Part shown: positions 47,597-57,200 of the stretch, piece after piece
Numbering within the stretch: the first letter of the stretch is position 1
How the letters are laid out: the number at the start of each line of letters is the position of its first letter
From: Comamonas testosteroni
GTDB lineage: Bacteria > Pseudomonadota > Gammaproteobacteria > Burkholderiales > Burkholderiaceae_C
DNA: 64,000 bases
Assembly (NCBI RefSeq): GCF_030505195.1
Contig: NZ_CP129672.1
Span: 744,001-808,000, forward strand
Reading direction: 5' to 3'
The notes under the pieces: model-generated
The model's database searches: none
Seen by the model: only the letters and a program-made list of their open reading frames with translations
Told to the model about the DNA's origin: nothing
Made by a program: the position numbers and the translations under genes

Positions 47597-48089
47597 AGTT
47601 CAACTGCTCAAGCAGCGTTCGGTCAGCCGCAATCTGGCCGCGCAACAGGCTCACCTGGGCGTCTCGCTTTTGGACCAGGCCGCCAAGCTCGCCAACCACT
47701 GCTGCGCCTTCTGCAGCAATTGCTGCGAGTCGTTGGTGCTGATCTGCGAGATCTCGGAAGGCAGCGGCGTCACCGGCAAGCTGGGCGTTGCGGGTTGCTG
47801 CGCTCCTAATGTCGTGCTGCAGGCCTGCAATACGGGCAGCATCAGCAGTGCGCCCAGCCTCCAGTCGGGCCATTTCTTGCGTGTAGTCATGGGTGTTTTC
47901 CTGTTGAGCTGCGCCGTGCTCCACCACGGCCGCAGCTTTCTTTTCTGTAGCTACTTGCGCTTGCTGAGCCTGCGCCGCCGCTGCTTTTGACTGTGAAGTC
48001 TCGACCTTGGCCAGCCGCTGGGTCTGCAGAGCCAGCAGCAGGGCAAGGGCCAAGGCCAGCCAGGGCCAGATGCGGGATGCGCCGGTCAT
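47595..48089 (-). CDS. Rz-like i-spanin
   Basis: A 164-residue inner-membrane spanin. An N-terminal transmembrane helix (IWPWLALALALLLAL) is followed by a long periplasmic coiled coil rich in Ala, Gln and Glu (AKVETSQSKAAAAQAQQAQV). Rz proteins bridge to the outer-membrane partner and fuse the envelope in the last step of lysis. It overlaps the endolysin stop (ATGA) and contains a nested Rz1 in another frame. The start MTGASRIW at 48089 was chosen over a slightly longer frame. Confidence 0.85.
   Translation of the reverse strand: MTGASRIWPWLALALALLLALQTQRLAKVETSQSKAAAAQAQQAQVATEKKAAAVVEHGAAQQENTHDYTQEMARLEAGRTADAARIAGLQHDIRSAATRNAQLAGDAAAFRDLADQHQRLAAIAAEGAAVVGELGGLVQKRDAQVSLLRGQIAADRTLLEQLN
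47651..47890 (-). CDS. Rz1-like o-spanin lipoprotein, nested inside Rz
   Basis: A 79-residue lipoprotein. A basic start MTTRKKWPDWR leads to a hydrophobic stretch and the lipobox LQAC, followed by a Pro-rich region (ATPSLPVTPLP) typical of o-spanins. It lies wholly within Rz in a different frame, as in lambda-like spanin pairs. The mature protein is about 56 residues, held in the outer membrane to meet Rz. Confidence 0.85.
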   Translation of the reverse strand: MTTRKKWPDWRLGALLMLPVLQACSTTLGAQQPATPSLPVTPLPSEISQISTNDSQQLLQKAQQWLASLAAWSKSETPR

Positions 48090-48556
48090 CCCAGGCCCGC
48101 CTCGCACAGTTGGCGCTCTGCCGCGCGGCGCTTGACCAAGCCGGGCAGTTCCTTGCCGCTGGCATAAGTCCAGCGACTCAGCTCGGCGCAGGCTCCATCA
48201 ATGTCGCCCGCATTGGCCTTGCGCACCAGAGTGCTGCGACAGAAAGCGTCATCACCCACATTGAAGGCGAAGCTCAGGAATGCCGCGCGCTGGCCGTCGG
48301 TCAGCGGCGCACGCACGCAGCTCAGGGCATCGGCATGCTTGACCAAGTCCTTGTAAAGCATCTCCTCGCATTGCTCGCGGGTATAGGTCTGACCCATCTT
48401 GAGCTCTGGGCCGGTATGCCCCGTGCAGGCCGTGATGATGCCCACCGGATCGCGATAGCTGCGCAGCACAGTGCCCTCGTACTTCTCCACGAGCGGCACA
48501 GCCAAGACGACGGCAGCGCCGCCGATGGTTGCAATGAGTTTTTCTTTCCAGTTCAT
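48086..48556 (-). CDS. SAR-type endolysin (GH24 lysozyme)
   Basis: A 156-residue T4-type lysozyme that cleaves peptidoglycan glycan chains. The catalytic triad is Glu27 (EKYEG), Asp36 (SYRDPVG) and Thr42, which fits E-x8-D-x5-T exactly. Residues 7-23 (LIATIGGAAVVLAVPLV) form a weakly hydrophobic Gly/Ala-rich helix before the active site, as in signal-anchor-release endolysins such as P21 R. If so, it can be exported by Sec and activated by release from the membrane. The gene overlaps the holin candidate by four bases. Confidence 0.93.
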   Translation of the reverse strand: MNWKEKLIATIGGAAVVLAVPLVEKYEGTVLRSYRDPVGIITACTGHTGPELKMGQTYTREQCEEMLYKDLVKHADALSCVRAPLTDGQRAAFLSFAFNVGDDAFCRSTLVRKANAGDIDGACAELSRWTYASGKELPGLVKRRAAERQLCEAGLG

Positions 48557-48849
48557 CGGCTTGTCACTCCCTTGATTGCGGTCCAGAAGCCCACGCAGGC
48601 CCCACCCAACATGACGATTGCGGCAAGCGGCTTGGCGACCTTGCCCACCCAGTTCAGTACCTTGAAAGCACCTTTCATGGCGGAAAAAAACTCCAGCATT
48701 TCGGCCAGCTGCTGCTTGAGTTCCTGCAGCTCCTGGGCTACTGCCTTCAAATCTCGCTCGATGGCGGCCATGCGTTCACTCCCCTTGTCAAAGCGTTCAT
48801 TCATCTGCCGGCGTGTAGTCGCTGGCAGCTCGTCGCCAAAATCGTCCAT
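48553..48849 (-). CDS. Small membrane protein, holin or lysis-associated candidate
   Basis: A 98-residue protein with a charged, coiled-coil N-terminal half (RMAAIERDLKAVAQELQELK) and one hydrophobic helix near the C-terminus (VAKPLAAIVMLGGACVGFW). It lies just before the endolysin in transcription order, the usual holin position. A one-helix holin or pinholin-like protein is likely from context, but the family was not recognised. Confidence 0.55.
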   Translation of the reverse strand: MDDFGDELPATTRRQMNERFDKGSERMAAIERDLKAVAQELQELKQQLAEMLEFFSAMKGAFKVLNWVGKVAKPLAAIVMLGGACVGFWTAIKGVTSR

Positions 48850-48873
48850 TCCCTCTCCTTTCGGTTTTCGCTT

Positions 48874-49110
48874 TCAGACCTCAATCAGCACATAAGCCAT
48901 TTCCGGGGCCGCGCCCGTCACTTCGCCGCCTTGCACATACACACGAGAACTGTTTGCTTTGCCCAGCGGGTTGCGCACGCGCAGCAGGCCTGCTGCACCT
49001 TCGAGCGCGACCAGCGCGGTCCCGTCGGCATACACGGCGCTGATCTGCCCGGTCATGACGGGGTCGTCGGGGAGCAGGGCCTTGAGGCGCTTGTAGAGGT
49101 TGGTGCTCAT
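48874..49110 (-). CDS. Hypothetical phage protein
   Basis: A 78-residue protein (MSTNLYKRLKALLPDDPVMTG...) with a predicted small beta-domain: TGQISAVYADGTALVALEGA, then the pattern RVYVQGGEVTGAAP. I recognise no domain. It overlaps the end of the next upstream structural gene by four bases (ATGA), so it belongs to the tail operon. Confidence 0.65.
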   Translation of the reverse strand: MSTNLYKRLKALLPDDPVMTGQISAVYADGTALVALEGAAGLLRVRNPLGKANSSRVYVQGGEVTGAAPEMAYVLIEV

Positions 49111-51002
49111 GCGGCCACCCTTTCAACGGTGACCTGCTGGCGCACGCGAGGCATAGAGGCACTGACGCTGACGCCGCGCACCAGGCCGCGCCAGGTGCCG
49201 TCGGTGTCGGCCACCTCCAGTAGCTGGCCGGGGTTCAAGATGCCGGGGTTGGTGCCGCCCGTGAGCACGGGCATGCTGATGCTGTGCTGCAGCTTGTTGC
49301 CGCTGGCGGCCAGCGCCCAGCTACCGCGCATGCGGGCGGCGTCGGTATGGGTGATGAGGTCGTCCTGAATCTGCGGGGCCAGCTTGTCGCGTGCGCCGAG
49401 GCTGCGCACCACATGGCCCAGCACGCCGCCCACGCTGCCGCCGGCGACATAGATGGCGTTGTATTCGGCACGCGGATCCGGGCGCAGCTCGTCGGTGACG
49501 ATGACGGCCGCAGGCATTTGCACATCGGGCACGGCCGTGCCCCACTCCCACGGCAGCACTGGATAGCGTGGCGCAACAATCAACTGCTCTGCCGTGCGGT
49601 GGCTGCGCACCACAGCATTGACCGACTGGGCCATGCGCAGCACGGCCTGCAGCGGCGTGCCCTGAAAGCTCCACGCGCCGGCGGGCACTTGCCAGTCAGG
49701 GATTTGCCAGTCCAGATCCACGCCACTGAATTGCAGCGCGCTCACCGCCAGCTGCTGCGCCGTTGCCACCGAGGTGGAGAGCCAGGCCTGCTTGGGCATG
49801 TAGGGGTTGCCCAGCATGGCCGTGACGCTGATACCCTGCACGGTCACGCGGCGGCGGTCAAACGAGCGGCTGCGCGCGGTGCTGGTGACCGCAAAGACAA
49901 ACTGCATGCCGTCGATGCCGACCTGCAGCCGCTGCGGCAGCCCGCCCACGGGCGCGAGCTGGTCGAGCAGGTGCTCAGGGCCGTTGGCCGACAGGCTCCA
50001 GCAGTAGCTGTCGTCGTCGGCAGCAATGGAAACGTCAGTGAGCACTACGGGCTCAAGGCTTGGCAGCAGATGCGCCGTAAGGTAGTGGACTTGCATATAG
50101 ACGGGCAGCAGTGGAATGACAAACTGGGGCTGCGGCTCGGGCCCGACGGGCTTGCAGCACATGAAGAGCAGATTGGCCGAGGCAGTCCAAGACCTGCAGA
50201 ACAGCAATCGGATGGGGCCGCCCACCAACTGCTCATAGCAACCGGGCTTTTCCGGCTCGGGCGGTTGAGTCTGAGACTTGCCTGCAGTGGGCTTGATGGC
50301 CTGCTGGTAGCGGGCCTGGAAGCCCCGATACAGCGGCACCGATGGGCCTGCGCCCGTGGTGAACAGGGTCTGCAGGCCCGTCGCATCCTGCGCCGTTGCC
50401 ACCACCATGCGGCGGCGGTCGCGCAGGCTTTCCTGAAACCGCACCACCCAACCGGCCCGAACGGGCGCAGCATCCTGGGCCGAGGCCTTCTGACTCACGC
50501 GCACGCCCTGCCCCTCTTGCCAGCGGGCCCGGGTTGTTGCGCCAGGTAGTGCCCGCGCCTGCTGAAACCTGCCCTGCAGGGTGATCCTTTGCCGCTGGCC
50601 TTCCTGCCATGCGACGCCGAACAGCTCCTGCAAGGGCATGGCGTCTTGAGCGGTCGACACCCAGCCCGCAGGCTGTGCATCGGTTTCCTGCCACCCGGAT
50701 ATCCAGCCCTGCGCAACAGGCTGCGCCTGCTGAGCACTGGCGGCTACCTCGGCCACTACGGGCCGGGGCGTGTCGGTGTTGTAGCGCACGACCGCGCTGC
50801 AGCGCAGCCCAGGCATGCGGCCCGCAGCAACCAGATCCTTGCGCACATGCACCAGGGACCGGACCCGCAGGCCTGGCATGCGCGCGGCAACGACCAGGGT
50901 CGCGTCGGACACCTGAGCGCCACCGCCATCGTCGCCAAACACCAGCTCGACCGGGTTGCCGGTCTTGAAGGCGCGGTTGAAGATCAGGTCGACAGCGGCC
51001 AT
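49107..51002 (-). CDS. Phage tail structural protein with N-terminal repeat region (hub-like)
   Basis: A 631-residue protein. Residues about 90-235 hold a degenerate repeat of 28-29 residues that alternates WQE (positions 104, 132, 161, 189) with AQDA-type motifs (90, 118, 147, 175, 204). The C-terminal half looks like a tail-hub or base element: LTDVSIAADDDSYCWSLSANGPEHLLDQL, RRRVTVQGISVTAMLG, and a terminal GGTNPGILNPGQLLEVAD region. The exact structural role is inferred from position and general tail-hub features. It overlaps the genes on both sides. Confidence 0.6.
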   Translation of the reverse strand: MAAVDLIFNRAFKTGNPVELVFGDDGGGAQVSDATLVVAARMPGLRVRSLVHVRKDLVAAGRMPGLRCSAVVRYNTDTPRPVVAEVAASAQQAQPVAQGWISGWQETDAQPAGWVSTAQDAMPLQELFGVAWQEGQRQRITLQGRFQQARALPGATTRARWQEGQGVRVSQKASAQDAAPVRAGWVVRFQESLRDRRRMVVATAQDATGLQTLFTTGAGPSVPLYRGFQARYQQAIKPTAGKSQTQPPEPEKPGCYEQLVGGPIRLLFCRSWTASANLLFMCCKPVGPEPQPQFVIPLLPVYMQVHYLTAHLLPSLEPVVLTDVSIAADDDSYCWSLSANGPEHLLDQLAPVGGLPQRLQVGIDGMQFVFAVTSTARSRSFDRRRVTVQGISVTAMLGNPYMPKQAWLSTSVATAQQLAVSALQFSGVDLDWQIPDWQVPAGAWSFQGTPLQAVLRMAQSVNAVVRSHRTAEQLIVAPRYPVLPWEWGTAVPDVQMPAAVIVTDELRPDPRAEYNAIYVAGGSVGGVLGHVVRSLGARDKLAPQIQDDLITHTDAARMRGSWALAASGNKLQHSISMPVLTGGTNPGILNPGQLLEVADTDGTWRGLVRGVSVSASMPRVRQQVTVERVAA

Positions 51003-51397
51003 CAGTCGATCCTTGTCTCGCCCAGGATGGCCTTGCCGCCCGCATAGAGCTGGGTGCCGGTGCTGCCCAGCAGCTTGAAGTGCCCAGCGCCCGCCTCGTC
51101 GGTAACGAGACCACGGCCGATCAGCTTGCCATCGCTGGTGCTCCAGACGCCGATAGCGGCCTGGCCGCTGGTCAGAATCATGTCGCCGCCGCCGCTGGCC
51201 TGAGTCAGCAGCAGATAGCCGCCCTCCACGATCTGGCCGCAGGGCTTGGTGAGCGTCAGCGTGACGAGCAGCTGCTCGGCAGCGTCATACAGGGAGATGC
51301 GCGACGCTTCAGGGCCGGAGTCCGCAAAGGCCAGCGTGGCCTGCAGGCGGGCCAGGGCATGGGCGGCTGAGATCTCGAATACGGGTGCATCACTCAT
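51002..51397 (-). CDS. Hypothetical phage tail-region protein
   Basis: A 131-residue protein (MSDAPVFEISAAHALARLQATLAF...). The remainder looks beta-rich (ISLYDAAEQLLVTLTLTKP, GGYLLLTQASGGGDMILTSG). No family recognised. It overlaps the next upstream gene by four bases, indicating translational coupling within the tail operon. Confidence 0.62.
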   Translation of the reverse strand: MSDAPVFEISAAHALARLQATLAFADSGPEASRISLYDAAEQLLVTLTLTKPCGQIVEGGYLLLTQASGGGDMILTSGQAAIGVWSTSDGKLIGRGLVTDEAGAGHFKLLGSTGTQLYAGGKAILGETRID

Positions 51398-53073
51398 GCC
51401 ACCACCTCGGGGATCTGGTTGTTGGCTACCGCCGAGAAATAGTTCTTCTCGTGGTCCCAGGCCTCGATGTCATATTCGTAGCGCTCGTTGATGCCCTCGA
51501 AGCGGTAGCTGCCATCTGCAGCACTCCAGACTTCGCGCACCAGATAGCCATCACGGCTTCGGAACAGGCGCACGCGGCGCTGCAGAGCAGCTTTGGTATC
51601 AAATTCACTGACTGAGCCGTAGATCAGACCACGGCCCCCAAACTCCAAATCAGCAGCGAGATACATCTCACTTTTGCTGCATTCGATCAGCCCTTGCGGT
51701 GTGGATGCCCCATCGCCAGAAATTACCTCATGGCTGGCAATGGCCTGCCTGTATGGGGTCACCCCATAAATGGGGTCTGGTGATACCCGCATCCACGGGT
51801 ACCCGGCAGAATTCCCTTGGACCGCAGCGAGCGCGCCCCCCGTCTGGGAGACCGCACAGCCATACCAGTTTCGGACACCCGCACCGTTCTGGGGCACCCA
51901 GGTGGCTCCGCTATCTGTGGAGACCTGTAGAGGCCCATTGCTCTCGGATGCGATCAATACGGAGCCCCCACCCGACACCCCGCAGCCCCACCATGTCTTA
52001 TTGCCAAGCGCTGATACTGACTGCCATGTGCTACCTTTGTTGCGGGATAGCATCGGAATGCCTCCGGCAGGGACTGCCAACAATGTGTTCCCATCTGCGG
52101 AGATTGCGCAATAGGCCCAGTCCAAGGCCCCTGCCGCAGTCTGCACCCCCCAGGTTGCACCGCCGTCCTTGGACAGCCACACGCTCCCCCTGAAGCGCGT
52201 CGCTAGAAGTACCTGTCCATCCGCCGAAATCGCACAGCCACCCCAGGAGGCGCCACCCGCCGCAGTCTGCGCAGTCCAAGTTGCACCACCGTCCTTGGAT
52301 AGATACAGGTTGCCGCCGTTGTAATCGCCCACCAGCAATGTCAATCCATCTGACGAAACAGCACAGCCCTTCCAGTAACCACTCCAAAGCACTGTTCGCC
52401 AACTGACACCGCCATCATTGGTCATCCACACCGGGCCACCGTACACCGTCGCAATGATGGTCTTGCCATCTGCTGACATGGCCAGCCCATTCCAACTCAA
52501 GGAGGCAGATCCCGCTTGCTGCACCGCCCAGGTCGCTCCACCATTCATGGACAACCACAAACGGCCGAAGGCCTCCACAGTCGCGATAGCTTGACCGTCT
52601 GCGGCTAGCGCGCAGCACTTATAAGCGGTAAAAACTCCTGCCGTTCGCTCTACCCAAACTCCCGTGGGTAACTCAAAGTTGAGCACTGCAGTAGGGCTGG
52701 CGCTCAGGACAGCCACTCCCTGCCAATCAACCGCAGAGACAGAACATGCCGCAAGCCCTCCACGCACGGAATGCCTCAATGGCCAAGTGGAGGGGCTGGG
52801 CCCCGCGAAGCGAAAACCCCAAAGCTCTACAGGCTCTGAAAATGTGAATGTCAAACTGAAACCAGGCTGCCTCACATCACCAGCCGCAAAGCTCACTATC
52901 GTTGAATCGTCAGCCAGCAGGTTCATCACCGATCCGGCAGTGGGTGCAACACTGGACGCCACTGAGACAGGAGCCAACGCCCCGGAACGTCCCCAAGGCA
53001 CCACACGGCTCAACGTCAAATCAGCATCCAGGGTGTCAATGCCGCAGATTGACCAGGCTGTAGACTGCGGCAT
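51394..53073 (-). CDS. Phage tail protein with Asp-box (BNR) beta-propeller, probable receptor-binding or fibre protein
   Basis: A 559-residue protein. Six Asp-box motifs (S/T-x-D/N-x-G-x-T/S-W) lie at residues 175, 218, 259, 301, 343 and 385 with a period of 41-43 residues: SMNGGATW, TNDGGVSW, SKDGGATW (twice), SRNKGSTW, STDSGATW. This predicts a six- or seven-bladed propeller over about residues 145-427. The N-terminal 145 residues and the C-terminal domain (QRRVRLFRSRDGYLVREVWS and FEGINERYEYDIEAWD) are separate folds. Asp-box propellers occur in sialidases and other sugar-binding proteins, so glycan binding by the tail tip is a reasonable inference. Confidence 0.75.
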   Translation of the reverse strand: MPQSTAWSICGIDTLDADLTLSRVVPWGRSGALAPVSVASSVAPTAGSVMNLLADDSTIVSFAAGDVRQPGFSLTFTFSEPVELWGFRFAGPSPSTWPLRHSVRGGLAACSVSAVDWQGVAVLSASPTAVLNFELPTGVWVERTAGVFTAYKCCALAADGQAIATVEAFGRLWLSMNGGATWAVQQAGSASLSWNGLAMSADGKTIIATVYGGPVWMTNDGGVSWRTVLWSGYWKGCAVSSDGLTLLVGDYNGGNLYLSKDGGATWTAQTAAGGASWGGCAISADGQVLLATRFRGSVWLSKDGGATWGVQTAAGALDWAYCAISADGNTLLAVPAGGIPMLSRNKGSTWQSVSALGNKTWWGCGVSGGGSVLIASESNGPLQVSTDSGATWVPQNGAGVRNWYGCAVSQTGGALAAVQGNSAGYPWMRVSPDPIYGVTPYRQAIASHEVISGDGASTPQGLIECSKSEMYLAADLEFGGRGLIYGSVSEFDTKAALQRRVRLFRSRDGYLVREVWSAADGSYRFEGINERYEYDIEAWDHEKNYFSAVANNQIPEVVA

Positions 53074-53076
53074 GAC

Positions 53077-54249
53077 TTATCTCCAGGGGCCAGTGGCGTC
53101 AAAGAATGCAACGCCCTGGTTGAAATTGTTCGGCGTACCTATGCAAACGCTCAGCAACTGTTTGCCCGATAGCACGCCCACGCCGGGCGTGATTCGGACA
53201 TCCGCACCAAAGGAAGCCAGCGCCTGAGTCTGCGGACAGTGAAACGCACCAGGCAACTCGCCGCGCGGCCCATTGGTAGTGCCCGCGCCGTCCAGAAGCC
53301 ATATGGAGGACAGCCTCAGCCCGTTATCTGCCCGGGATGGGAAGGCACCCAAAAATGAATCTTCACCACTTCTGTTTGATGGAGTCCCAAAAATCACTCG
53401 ATTGGTCTGAAGCGCTCCGCCCAATCCAATCGAGCTGCGCTGCAGTGTCATCCCGGTCGAGACACTCGACTGAAACAGGCATCCTGAAATATCGGTGGAG
53501 CTGGAAGACGGAGCCCCGGTCAAGGCAGCACACCAGGCATCGCCACTACGCGCACTATTGAGGTCACCGCAATAGGCTGTCACGCAGCTGTATCCGCTGG
53601 TGTTCACTGCACTGGTCGAGTTATTTGAGACGGCACAGTAAAAGCCACGGCTATCCCCGAGCAACACCCAGTAGCTTGGCGTCGCATTGGTGCGCTTGAA
53701 CCAGTAATAGCCACCCGCCACCGTTGCAGGCGCAACCCCGACACCCGCATCAATATCGGTCATAGACTCGAACATCTGAACGCGGGCGTATTGCGCATTG
53801 CCATCGTCGACCCGCACAAAGGGACGGGTGCCACGGGGGTCCGTGGGCCGATAGACCGCCTTGTTGGTCGCCGTAAAAACCTTCTCCCAACCCAGCGCTG
53901 CCATCTTGAAGCTGATAGAGCCGGTGGCAGCACCGTCTGGTAAAGAAGTCTTGAACTCCACCCAACCGTTGGCAACGGCCGTGACACGTTGCTCGCCATT
54001 CAAGGCCGAGGGGGTTGCGCCGGCCACCGCGATGACGGCATGGACCTCTGCCGCACTCTTGCCACTGGCAAAGTTCAGGCGACACACGCCATTGCTGATG
54101 ACCGCCGAATCCACGGCCTTGCTGCCCCAGCCTGTGACCAGGAAGGCGTCGAGCGTGGCAATCAAAGAGCCGGCCGTTCCGCTGATCGCGGGTGCCCCGG
54201 CCATGGAGCTGTACGCGTGCTTGACGCTGGTGTCTACGATGGATGCCAT
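53077..54249 (-). CDS. Hypothetical phage tail/fibre protein
   Basis: A 390-residue protein with a Ser/Thr/Gly-rich beta-type composition. Stretches such as YYWFKRTNATPSYWVLLGDSRGFY suggest a beta-sandwich, and residues 220-280 are very rich in Ser. No family recognised. It lies between a very large tail protein and the Asp-box protein, so a tail-tip or fibre role is likely. Confidence 0.6.
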   Translation of the reverse strand: MASIVDTSVKHAYSSMAGAPAISGTAGSLIATLDAFLVTGWGSKAVDSAVISNGVCRLNFASGKSAAEVHAVIAVAGATPSALNGEQRVTAVANGWVEFKTSLPDGAATGSISFKMAALGWEKVFTATNKAVYRPTDPRGTRPFVRVDDGNAQYARVQMFESMTDIDAGVGVAPATVAGGYYWFKRTNATPSYWVLLGDSRGFYCAVSNNSTSAVNTSGYSCVTAYCGDLNSARSGDAWCAALTGAPSSSSTDISGCLFQSSVSTGMTLQRSSIGLGGALQTNRVIFGTPSNRSGEDSFLGAFPSRADNGLRLSSIWLLDGAGTTNGPRGELPGAFHCPQTQALASFGADVRITPGVGVLSGKQLLSVCIGTPNNFNQGVAFFDATGPWR

Positions 54250-54271
54250 TTCTATCTCTCCAAATCAGTAA

Positions 54272-57200
54272 TCAGGCGGACTGTGGGCGGTTCACATCGC
54301 CGCGCGCCAGGATGGAAAAGCTGTGCTCGATGCCGGTCTCGGGACCGGGCTGGATGGTTCGCACCACCCAGAACGGGTAAATGGCCCCCACTGTGTTGAT
54401 GCGCAGGATGTTGCCGATGGCCCAGCCACTGCCCCAGCCCAGCGGCTTGATCGTGAAATAAGGCTTGCCGGTAGCCGGGTTGAGCGGCGAGCAGACCGCA
54501 TTGATGTCACCCGTAGCAATCACACCCACATGCTCACCAATCACCCTGAATTGGCTGGTCGTCGTGAACTGCAGCACCCAGCGCTCAGTGCTGCCGCCAG
54601 CGTTGGTGATCTCGATTGGAGAAACGCTCTGGTCATACTTGGCAGGAATCAGAGGGCCCATGGGCGCATCGGCCCAGGCGTTGTCGACCCAGCTCTGCTG
54701 CGAGAAATCCAGGCTGACGCGGGCACGGCGGTCGCTGGCCTGCAGGGCGCTAGAGACATAAGTGCCGCTTACCGGGTAGTCATGGGTCAACGCCCGGTTG
54801 AAGGTGATCTCGCCCGAGATCTGCACATCCGTGGCGACGGCCATGTCCTCGATCCGGTCCTCGATCGTCACCGGCATGGTCATGGCAGACACATCGGTAA
54901 AGGTGACCAGTCCGGCCTCCAGGTCGGCGGAATAGCCGGTATTCAGGGTCTTGCCATTGGCATCGCGCACGACCACACGCGACAGACGCACGCGGGCCAG
55001 GTTGATGGTCTGGTTGTTGCTGACGTTGAGCTGAGCGCTGGTCTTGGTGTGACCCACCACGCACAGCGAGCCTGGCCGGAAGATGGGCACCTTGCCGTCG
55101 CTGGGCAGGCGCACGGGATCAATGCCGATGATGTCGGCATTCATGGGCAGATAGGCATAGGCCACCGCCGTGTAGCGCAAGGCGCTCGCAACCACGGGCT
55201 GGGGCTTGAAGATCTTGCCGTCGGGCTGGACGTTGGCCGCGTCATACCAGGGCTCGGCCTCATTGCCTGCGGCCACGACCAGGGCACCGAAGCCCAGGCG
55301 CACCAGGCCGGTTTCGTAGTCCACCGTGCCGACCACACCAGGGGCCGTGATGGCGCCGTCAATGCCCGCGCTGACGTTCTGAGAGCCGCCCGAGGCCCTG
55401 GGCACCTGTACCGTGAGGGAGCCTGGACGCAGGGGCGCTGCCGCCGTGCGGAACACATAGGCGCTTGAGATGGCATCGCCCAGCGTGGTGATGCAGCCTG
55501 CACGGCGCAGCGTGTTCGCATTGCCCGGCGTCCATGAGGTCAGGCCCACGCGGCCCGTGGCGTAGTTGACCGAGCCGCGCGTCACAAAGCCGCCCGAGGT
55601 CAGCACCCGCAACAGCCCTCTGCCGTCATCGCTCCAGGGCTGACCACTGGAGGGCATCAGCACGACCGAGCCCGGCACCACCGGGGCTTGCACACCCGTG
55701 ACCAGATCAAACTCAGGCGCAAACGTGACCTGCAGCGTGCGGCGCGTGGCGCTGCCCGTGGTGCGAAACCGAATCTTGACGTAGCCGCTTTCGTCATTCG
55801 GGTAGATAGACGGGGCATTGAGGTACTCGATGCCCTCATAGTTGAGGCGGTACTGGGCCACCTCGCCCGAGAAGCCGCCGCCGCTGACCTGGCGGGATGA
55901 GTAGACCGGCTTGGGGATCTTGATGACGACATCGGGATTGAAGTCCACCGCGCCCGTGCTGTAGTTAACCGTGCCGACCTGCACGCCGTTCAGCATCAGC
56001 TTGCCGTTGCCGTCATCGCGTGCGAGCTGGAGCGGGTCGACCAACGTCACGCCCATTTCTTTGAGCTGGTCGCGGGTATAGACGCCCAGCACAGCCTGAT
56101 CGGTCATGGTGTTCCATTCCACCTCGACGGTGAATGGCACCAAAGCGCCTTGGCCCGCCGAGACGGCCAGACGGCCCTGTCCATTGCGCGAGGGGTGCTG
56201 CAGGTTCACCTCGACCGCAGGGGCCGTATCGACCGTGACATCGAGCACCGTGCCCACGGCAGGCATCAGCTTGGGCGCAAACAGCACTTCGGAGCGGCCC
56301 ACACGCACCTCGCCCGTGGCATCCCCCTGGAGCTGCCAAGCGGCGGATGCCGTGGCCGTGCGCTGGGTCGTGCCATCCATCCACTTGATATCAAAAGCGC
56401 CGGGATACAGCGCCTGCCCTGCAGGCAAGGCCAGGGCAATGGTCTGGCTGATCAGCAGATCGGAGGCGGGCTGCACCGTCTCCTGCGTGGGCACGCCCCA
56501 GTGCTGGACGATGGAGCTACCCACATCGGGAAGAGCACCCAACGTGACGACAAAGCTGCCGGTCTCGGCGCTATAGGTGCCCGCGCCATAGCTGGAGTCG
56601 GTACCGCGCAGCGCGCCGTCGCCGGCGTCAGACAACACATACCAGCGGCCCTGCGCCCGGTAGCTAAAGCTAAGCGTGCCGCGCGCCGGCAGCGGCGTGA
56701 TAAAGCCCGTGTAGCTCTGGCTGCGGTTCTCCGCCGTGATGCGAATCTCACTGGACTGCGACACGCGCTGCATATAGGCTGCAGGCCGGTAACTGATGGT
56801 CTTGCTGCCGTCATAGCTTCCAGAGCTGGACGTAACAATGCCGTTCGCATAGTCCACCAGACCGATCTGCTGAGTACCCGACATAAGAATGCCGCCCTTG
56901 TCGGTCAAGGTCACTCCTCCCACCACGATGGAGAGCGAACCCGGCAGGCAGCCACCCGGTAAGGCCAGATTGGTGGTGGAATTCCAGGTCTGCGATGTGC
57001 TGAAGGTCACGGCCTCGGCCGCAGAGATGGGCAAGCCTGCAGCCGCATAGGGAATGGTGGCAGGGATGGGCGTCTCGCTCTGGGCCGAGGGCACGATCTG
57101 GGTCATGATCGTTTTAGCGATGATGGTGAAATCGCCCAGGGCTGCAGCCTTTTGCAAAGGCGTGACGCCCACATAGCTGCCCGCATCGGCTACCACCGTA

